This document shows positions 59,813 through 64,000 of a DNA stretch of 64,000 nt, one piece after another. The stretch is from Glaciimonas sp. (lineage in GTDB: Bacteria > Pseudomonadota > Gammaproteobacteria > Burkholderiales > Burkholderiaceae_D). The notes under the pieces are model-generated. The model did not search any database, was not told the DNA's origin, and was given only the letters and a program-made list of their open reading frames with translations. The position numbers and the translations under genes were made by a program. The stretch lies in contig JABBOV010000004.1 in the NCBI GenBank assembly GCA_012927625.1, positions 1 to 64,000 of the forward strand, in the 5' to 3' direction. The first letter of the stretch is position 1. Each line of letters opens with the position of its first letter.

Positions 59813-60379
59813 ATGAGCATCAAATCCGATAACTGGATCCGCCGCATGGCGCAACAGCACCGCATGATCGAGCCTTTCGAGCCTGGCCAGGTGCGGGAGC
59901 AAAACGGCCAAAAGATCGTTTCCTATGGTACTTCTTCCTACGGTTACGATATCCGCTGTGCCAATGAATTCAAAATTTTCACGAATATCAACAGCACCAT
60001 CGTGGACCCCAAGAATTTCGATGAAAACTCTTTCGTCGATATCAAGAGCGATGTGTGCATCATCCCGCCCAACTCATTTGCGCTTGCGCGCACCATCGAG
60101 TATTTCCGCATTCCGCGTAGCGTGTTGACCATTTGTCTGGGAAAGTCGACCTATGCGCGGTGCGGCATTATCGTCAATGTGACCCCATTTGAGCCTGAGT
60201 GGGAAGGTTATGTGACGCTGGAATTTTCCAATACCACACCGTTGCCGGCCAAGATTTATGCCAATGAAGGTTGCGCACAAGTGCTATTTTTTGAGGGGGA
60301 CGAGGTATGCGAGACTTCTTATAAGGATCGCAATGGGAAATATCAGGGCCAGGTGGGCGTGACACTACCCAAGGCTTGA
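59813..60379 (+). CDS. dcd: dCTP deaminase
   Basis: 188-residue trimeric enzyme that deaminates dCTP to dUTP for dTMP synthesis. [16 protein letters not shown], the [20 protein letters not shown] block, [30 protein letters not shown] (read in pieces; contains the catalytic glutamate) are all present. Standard length. Confidence 0.97.
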   Translation: MSIKSDNWIRRMAQQHRMIEPFEPGQVREQNGQKIVSYGTSSYGYDIRCANEFKIFTNINSTIVDPKNFDENSFVDIKSDVCIIPPNSFALARTIEYFRIPRSVLTICLGKSTYARCGIIVNVTPFEPEWEGYVTLEFSNTTPLPAKIYANEGCAQVLFFEGDEVCETSYKDRNGKYQGQVGVTLPKA

Positions 60380-60502
60380 TCCTTAAGTTTTGTAAGATAG
60401 GGAGTATCGTCTGTGAGTGCGTATTCCCGCACATATTCTATGCGAGCAAAAAAATACGGATATGAGTATATTGATGCGCCGCAGCCTGGAACATTACCTC
60501 TT

Positions 60503-61342
60503 TCAGCTTGGAATTCCAAGCAAGTCGAGAACCCCGCAAATAAATGTTAGCGGGTGCGGCGGACAGCCTGGAATATAGAGCGATGGTGTAAATCGCTCCA
60601 GGAAACTGCGCTCGATTCCAGCTGCCCCTTCAAATGGACTGCCGGAGATAGCGCATGCTCCGACAGCGATAACGAACTTCGGATCTGGAATCCCATCCCA
60701 GCATAGCTGTAGCGATTGCGCCATATTCTGGTTAAGCATACCCGACAACACCAAGCCGTCGGCATGCCGGGGTGAAGCCACGATGTCGATTCCGTATCTT
60801 CCAAAGTCGAAATTAACATTCGACAGCGCGTTGATCTCAAGTTCGCAGCCGTTGCATCCACCAGCAGAAACCACCCGAAGCTTGAGCGACCGACCGAACC
60901 TCCTGCGTAGGGCGGAGGACACCCTGATCGGGTCAATATCAGGCTGCGATTCGCTGACGATAAGTCCGGTACGCTCCGTGGATGCCAGCCTGAAATCGTT
61001 TATAAACGATAATTTGGCGGACGGACATGCCGGCTCGCAGTCGCCGCACATTACGCAGCGCCCCAAATCGATCTTGACTGTATCTAACGTGGAAGTTGCG
61101 TAGCGACTCACTTCGCTTCCCTCTCCCGCTTGCGGGAGAGGGGTTAAGGGAGAGGGCATTTCCGTCATGGCCGTCAGTGTAATCGCATTCGTCGGGCAAG
61201 AATCCAGACAAGCAGTACATCCCTCTGCGCACAATGCGGCACCAACTATGGGCTTGCCGCGAAAGCCTGCGGGACTTGCCTTTCGAGGGTCCTTGATATA
61301 TTGGGTTCCTTGCGCAACCCTGACTGCGATCGATTTAAACAT
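60503..61342 (-). CDS. Hydrogenase-4-type small subunit fused to a 2[4Fe-4S] ferredoxin (NuoB/NuoI-like)
   Basis: 279-residue soluble electron-transfer subunit of a complex I-like membrane complex. N-terminal ferredoxin domain with Cys38, 42, 45 and 49 and Cys96, 99, 102 and 106 (CVMCGDCEPACP). The NuoB/HyfI-like domain follows with Cys163, 166, 230 and 260 (GGCNGCELE, VGACAISG, IPGCPPHP), so the proximal cluster is complete. Between the two ferredoxin motifs, residues ~62-77 (PSPLTPLPQAGEG core) are the translation of a palindromic DNA repeat and have no counterpart in ferredoxins. It follows the large-subunit gene by eight bases. Confidence 0.87.
   Translation of the reverse strand: MFKSIAVRVAQGTQYIKDPRKASPAGFRGKPIVGAALCAEGCTACLDSCPTNAITLTAMTEMPSPLTPLPQAGEGSEVSRYATSTLDTVKIDLGRCVMCGDCEPACPSAKLSFINDFRLASTERTGLIVSESQPDIDPIRVSSALRRRFGRSLKLRVVSAGGCNGCELEINALSNVNFDFGRYGIDIVASPRHADGLVLSGMLNQNMAQSLQLCWDGIPDPKFVIAVGACAISGSPFEGAAGIERSFLERFTPSLYIPGCPPHPLTFICGVLDLLGIPS
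61119..61157. repeat. Palindromic repeat inserted in frame inside the small-subunit gene
   Basis: CCCTCTCCCGC (61119-61129), TT, GCGGGAGAGGG (61132-61142) is a perfect hairpin, followed by a second half-copy AAGGGAGAGGG at 61147-61157. This is the style of a very common intergenic repeat, here translated on the minus strand as part of the linker between the two ferredoxin motifs. Confidence 0.85.
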
Positions 61343-61350
61343 CGTTTGTC

Positions 61351-62832
61351 CTAAAGATCATTTCCACAGTAAGAAAGATCAAAACTCTTGTTGCAGATTG
61401 GGAAGTCTGAGATTTCGTTATTCCTCACGGAAAGAGCTTCGCCAAACCAGTTTTGAAGTGACGGATCCTGAACTTTATAGTGAAGCAGGCTGCCATCGTT
61501 TTTTGTCTCGATCACATGTACAACTTCTCCCCGGGAGCCTTCGCGAACGGAAACGCAGAGCATGTCGGGGCGCAGCGTTTTAGTCACGCCAGGCGCTGTG
61601 GCGCAGAGATCGAGAGCTGGTTTTTTGAGTATTTGCGTGAGCCAACGGACGGACTCGTCAATTTCCCGCATGCGCAGCCGCAAGCGCGCCCAACAGTCGC
61701 CGCTTTCCTCGGTCACAAGAGATACAGGATAGGCGTCATGCAGGCGTCCAGGCAGGCTAACTCGCGTATCAACAGCTACGCCACTGGCACGTGCTGCAAG
61801 CCCGACCATCCCTATTTCTCTGGCAGCAGTTGTGCTTAAGACGCCAACATTCTGAAGCCGGGCCTGCACGCTACGTGCACTGAGCATCAGTTCGTTGACT
61901 TGCGCGAAGTCGCGCGCAAACGCGGCGAGCGTCGCAAGCAGGCCCTGTCGCAACGCGTCCGTTAGTCCGAACCGCACACCGCCCGGCCTGAGCCAACCGC
62001 GTCCAAAGCGACTGCCACAAATCAGCATGGACGCGTTAATGATTGCAGTTCGTAACCGTCCATAGGTCGCACCGCCTTGCAAGAAGGCAATGTCGCCGGA
62101 CATCCCGCCCAGTGCTCCAACGTGCATCGCCACCCGCTCCAACTCAAGAGCCACGCCGCGAACAAGGTCTTGCTCAATGCTTACTTCCGTTTCCGATAAT
62201 GCTTCCAGCGCAGCGCAGAAGGTCCAGGCATACGCAATGCTTGAGTCACCCACGATGGATTCAACAGTAGATGTCAGCAAGAGCGGATTGCGGCGCAGTA
62301 ATAGTTGCTCGACACCACGATGCTGGTAGCCCAACTGGATTTCCAGATGGTGAACCTGTTCACCGAGGCACATGAAACGGAAATGTCCCGGTTCGATTAC
62401 GCTTGAGTGAATCGGTCCTACCCCAACCTCATGCACCTCTGCCCCGCGCACTTGGAAAAATGGGTAGTCCGTCATGTGCTGCTGGCGCGCACCTTCATGG
62501 CGAATCGGCTTGAGCCAAGGATGCCCTGCAGGAGTAATGTCCATCTGCTCCCATAGTTCGCGCTCGAACATGTGTACTGCCGGGTACCGGAGTGTGAGCG
62601 AATCGAACCGTTCACCGCGCTTTGCTTTGGCTCGCAGCACCGAAAGGCGGCCACCAACTCCTTCCATCACCGCGCTCACGATAACGTCTTCGCCGCCGTC
62701 GGGACGGCCGAAAAGCGTGAGTATCCTATCGCCGAAATCCAGGCGATCAGCGCACAAACGGGTAAATTCCTGGAGGCCGGTTTGCGGGATTTCGCGGGCA
62801 GGGAGGATGAAAAGCGGTTCTGCGGGTTTCAT
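61351..62832 (-). CDS. Hydrogenase-like large subunit (NuoCD/HyfG type) lacking Ni-binding cysteines
   Basis: 493 residues: an N-terminal NuoC-like domain (RYPAVHMFERELWEQMDI, near 83-100) and a NuoD/[NiFe]-hydrogenase-like domain (LGYQHRGVEQLL at 168-178). In catalytic group 4 hydrogenases a CGIC motif follows this segment; here residues 190-200 read VESIVGDSSIA. The C-terminal DPCxxC is replaced by FDLSYCGND at 484-492. Nickel cannot be bound in the usual way, so the protein resembles quinone-type or Ehr subunits. The ATG at 62832 overlaps the stop of the upstream membrane subunit (TAATG). Confidence 0.88.
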   Translation of the reverse strand: MKPAEPLFILPAREIPQTGLQEFTRLCADRLDFGDRILTLFGRPDGGEDVIVSAVMEGVGGRLSVLRAKAKRGERFDSLTLRYPAVHMFERELWEQMDITPAGHPWLKPIRHEGARQQHMTDYPFFQVRGAEVHEVGVGPIHSSVIEPGHFRFMCLGEQVHHLEIQLGYQHRGVEQLLLRRNPLLLTSTVESIVGDSSIAYAWTFCAALEALSETEVSIEQDLVRGVALELERVAMHVGALGGMSGDIAFLQGGATYGRLRTAIINASMLICGSRFGRGWLRPGGVRFGLTDALRQGLLATLAAFARDFAQVNELMLSARSVQARLQNVGVLSTTAAREIGMVGLAARASGVAVDTRVSLPGRLHDAYPVSLVTEESGDCWARLRLRMREIDESVRWLTQILKKPALDLCATAPGVTKTLRPDMLCVSVREGSRGEVVHVIETKNDGSLLHYKVQDPSLQNWFGEALSVRNNEISDFPICNKSFDLSYCGNDL

Positions 62833-64000
62833 TATTGTCCACCAATCGACTGAGCCACCAGCAAGAGAAGTTGGTTGACGGGTTCCGGCGTGTATACGCC
62901 AAGCAGAACCAGGGCAGCGACGAATCCGAGTTTCGGAATTGCGGTCACCCAAGGTTCATTGATTGTCGAACCCGTCCTGTTCGAGGGCCCCCAAAGCATC
63001 GGAAAAATCGAACGTCCGGCGGCGACGAAAATGATAGTCAACATGGTGCATATCAGCGTGAAGGTAATCCAGTCGCTGGATTGCACGATGCCTGACAGGA
63101 TCAGCATCTCCGCCATGAAGCTGCCAAACGGCGGGAACCCCAACAGGGCAAAGATACCCACTGCGAATAACAATCCGGAAAACGGCAGCACTCTGATCAC
63201 GCCACTTAATGCAGCGACATCGTTGGTTCCGTAGACCGCGCGTAGTCGGCCCGCCGTAAGGAACAATAGCGCTTTGACGAATGCACTACTGACAACATAT
63301 AAGACGACGCCATAGGCCGCCACTTTACCCACAGAAAGCCCGATAGCGATGACGCCCGACGAGCTAACGCAGGCATAGGCGATCAGACGCTTGTAGTTGC
63401 GTGCGGCCATGACTTGAATCGCTGCCACCGCTAACGAAAGGCATCCCATGATGAGTAGCTCATGCGTGACGAAACTACTGTGGCTTACGTGGAATACCTG
63501 CAGAATCCTGAATACGGCCAACACACTGATGTTGAATTGCACGGCAGCCAGCAGCGCGCTGGTGCTGGTTGGCGCGGCTTCGTAAGTCGCCGGCATCCAG
63601 CCATACAGGGGGGCCAGGCCCAGCTTGCCGCCGAGTCCGAATAGCATGAGCGCGAGCCCGAGGCGTTGCCAGTTGTCGCCAGCTGAAGGCAATGCCAATG
63701 CCAATTGATCGAACGCGAAGTTGATCTCCAAGCCGTGCAGGTGCGCGGATCGGGTCAGACACATGAAACCGAGGAAAGTTAGCGCCAGCGACATGCTCGA
63801 ATACAGCATGTAATGCCAGGCGACCCTCCTGGCACTATGTGGCGTACTCGAACTGCCCTGCGCAACCAGCGGCACAGCGCACAGCGTGGTCACTTCGATG
63901 AGCGCCCATAGCATGAGCAGGTTGTTGGACATTACCCCCAGGTTCATGGCTACCATGAACGCAAGTGAGAGGGCCGCTCTTGGTAGCATGTTTTCCGCCA
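62832..64000 (-). CDS. Hydrogenase-4 subunit F-like proton-pumping membrane subunit (partial)
   Basis: Antiporter-like subunit of the NuoN/NuoM/HyfF family, at least 388 residues visible with about ten membrane helices. The frame is open to the window edge and the N-terminal ~90 residues expected for the family are missing, so the start lies outside. LGLAPLYGWMPATYEAAPTSTSALLAAVQFN (read in pieces) contains the conserved helix with the proton-channel lysine region (GGKLGLAPLYGWMP) and NYKRLIAYACVSSSGVI the second. First visible gene of the HyfF-like/large/small subunit unit, which reads leftward. Confidence 0.88.
   Translation of the reverse strand, partial: AENMLPRAALSLAFMVAMNLGVMSNNLLMLWALIEVTTLCAVPLVAQGSSSTPHSARRVAWHYMLYSSMSLALTFLGFMCLTRSAHLHGLEINFAFDQLALALPSAGDNWQRLGLALMLFGLGGKLGLAPLYGWMPATYEAAPTSTSALLAAVQFNISVLAVFRILQVFHVSHSSFVTHELLIMGCLSLAVAAIQVMAARNYKRLIAYACVSSSGVIAIGLSVGKVAAYGVVLYVVSSAFVKALLFLTAGRLRAVYGTNDVAALSGVIRVLPFSGLLFAVGIFALLGFPPFGSFMAEMLILSGIVQSSDWITFTLICTMLTIIFVAAGRSIFPMLWGPSNRTGSTINEPWVTAIPKLGFVAALVLLGVYTPEPVNQLLLLVAQSIGGQ

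Overview
The window reads as a piece of a moderate-GC betaproteobacterial chromosome of the order Burkholderiales, most probably Oxalobacteraceae (Herminiimonas, Collimonas or Glaciimonas type). The evidence is gene content and order: a sigma factor/DUF3619/DUF3106/RDD block next to ilvB-ilvH-ilvC, then psd-pssA-leuA, rpsO-pnp and dcd, plus amiC-tsaE/queG and plsY/tsaD pairs. This placement is inference from remembered synteny, not from a search. No rRNA, tRNA, CRISPR array or intact insertion sequence was seen.

Region 1 (1-22 kb) is an accessory catabolic region for an unidentified carboxylic acid handled as a CoA thioester. It starts with two tandem copies of a branched-chain-amino-acid-type periplasmic binding protein and the stub of a third. 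It continues with a ThDP enzyme, a MaoC hydratase, a ComB-like phosphatase, a quinone oxidoreductase, three acyl-CoA dehydrogenases, an IclR regulator, a hotdog thioesterase, two SDR dehydrogenases, an aminoglycoside-phosphotransferase-fold kinase and two acyl-CoA ligases. The kinase/acyl-CoA dehydrogenase pair resembles the system that removes a 4-hydroxyl group through phosphorylation in levulinate (LvaA/LvaC) and mammalian ACAD11 metabolism. In the middle lie two gene relics: the C-terminal quarter of a FadB-like 3-hydroxyacyl-CoA dehydrogenase and a thiolase with an internal in-frame deletion.

Region 2 (22-40 kb) is core genome: amiC, tsaE, queG, an AEC permease, a membrane diguanylate cyclase, an LPS group (msbA, GT8 and GT9 glycosyltransferases, O-antigen ligase family), dnaE, trhO, plsY and tsaD. 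Several gaps here hold long palindromic repeats of different sequence; one supplies the stop codon of tsaD.

Region 3 (39.8-46 kb) carries a nitrate uptake operon: a NasT-type ANTAR antiterminator, a leader with two hexaloop hairpins and an intrinsic terminator, and nrtABD. No nitrate or nitrite reductase follows; an IS30-type transposase relic sits directly downstream. Next come a YafY regulator, a VOC protein and an EVE-domain gene broken by an in-frame amber codon.

Region 4 (45.8-60.4 kb) is housekeeping: sigma factor operon, branched-chain amino acid synthesis, phospholipid synthesis, rpsO-pnp, dcd. Region 5 (60.5-64 kb, continuing past the right edge) encodes part of a complex I-like membrane complex related to group 4 [NiFe] hydrogenases. 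Its large subunit lacks the nickel-binding cysteines, so it is probably an 'energy-converting hydrogenase-related' (Ehr) complex. Its small subunit carries an in-frame insertion of a palindromic repeat.
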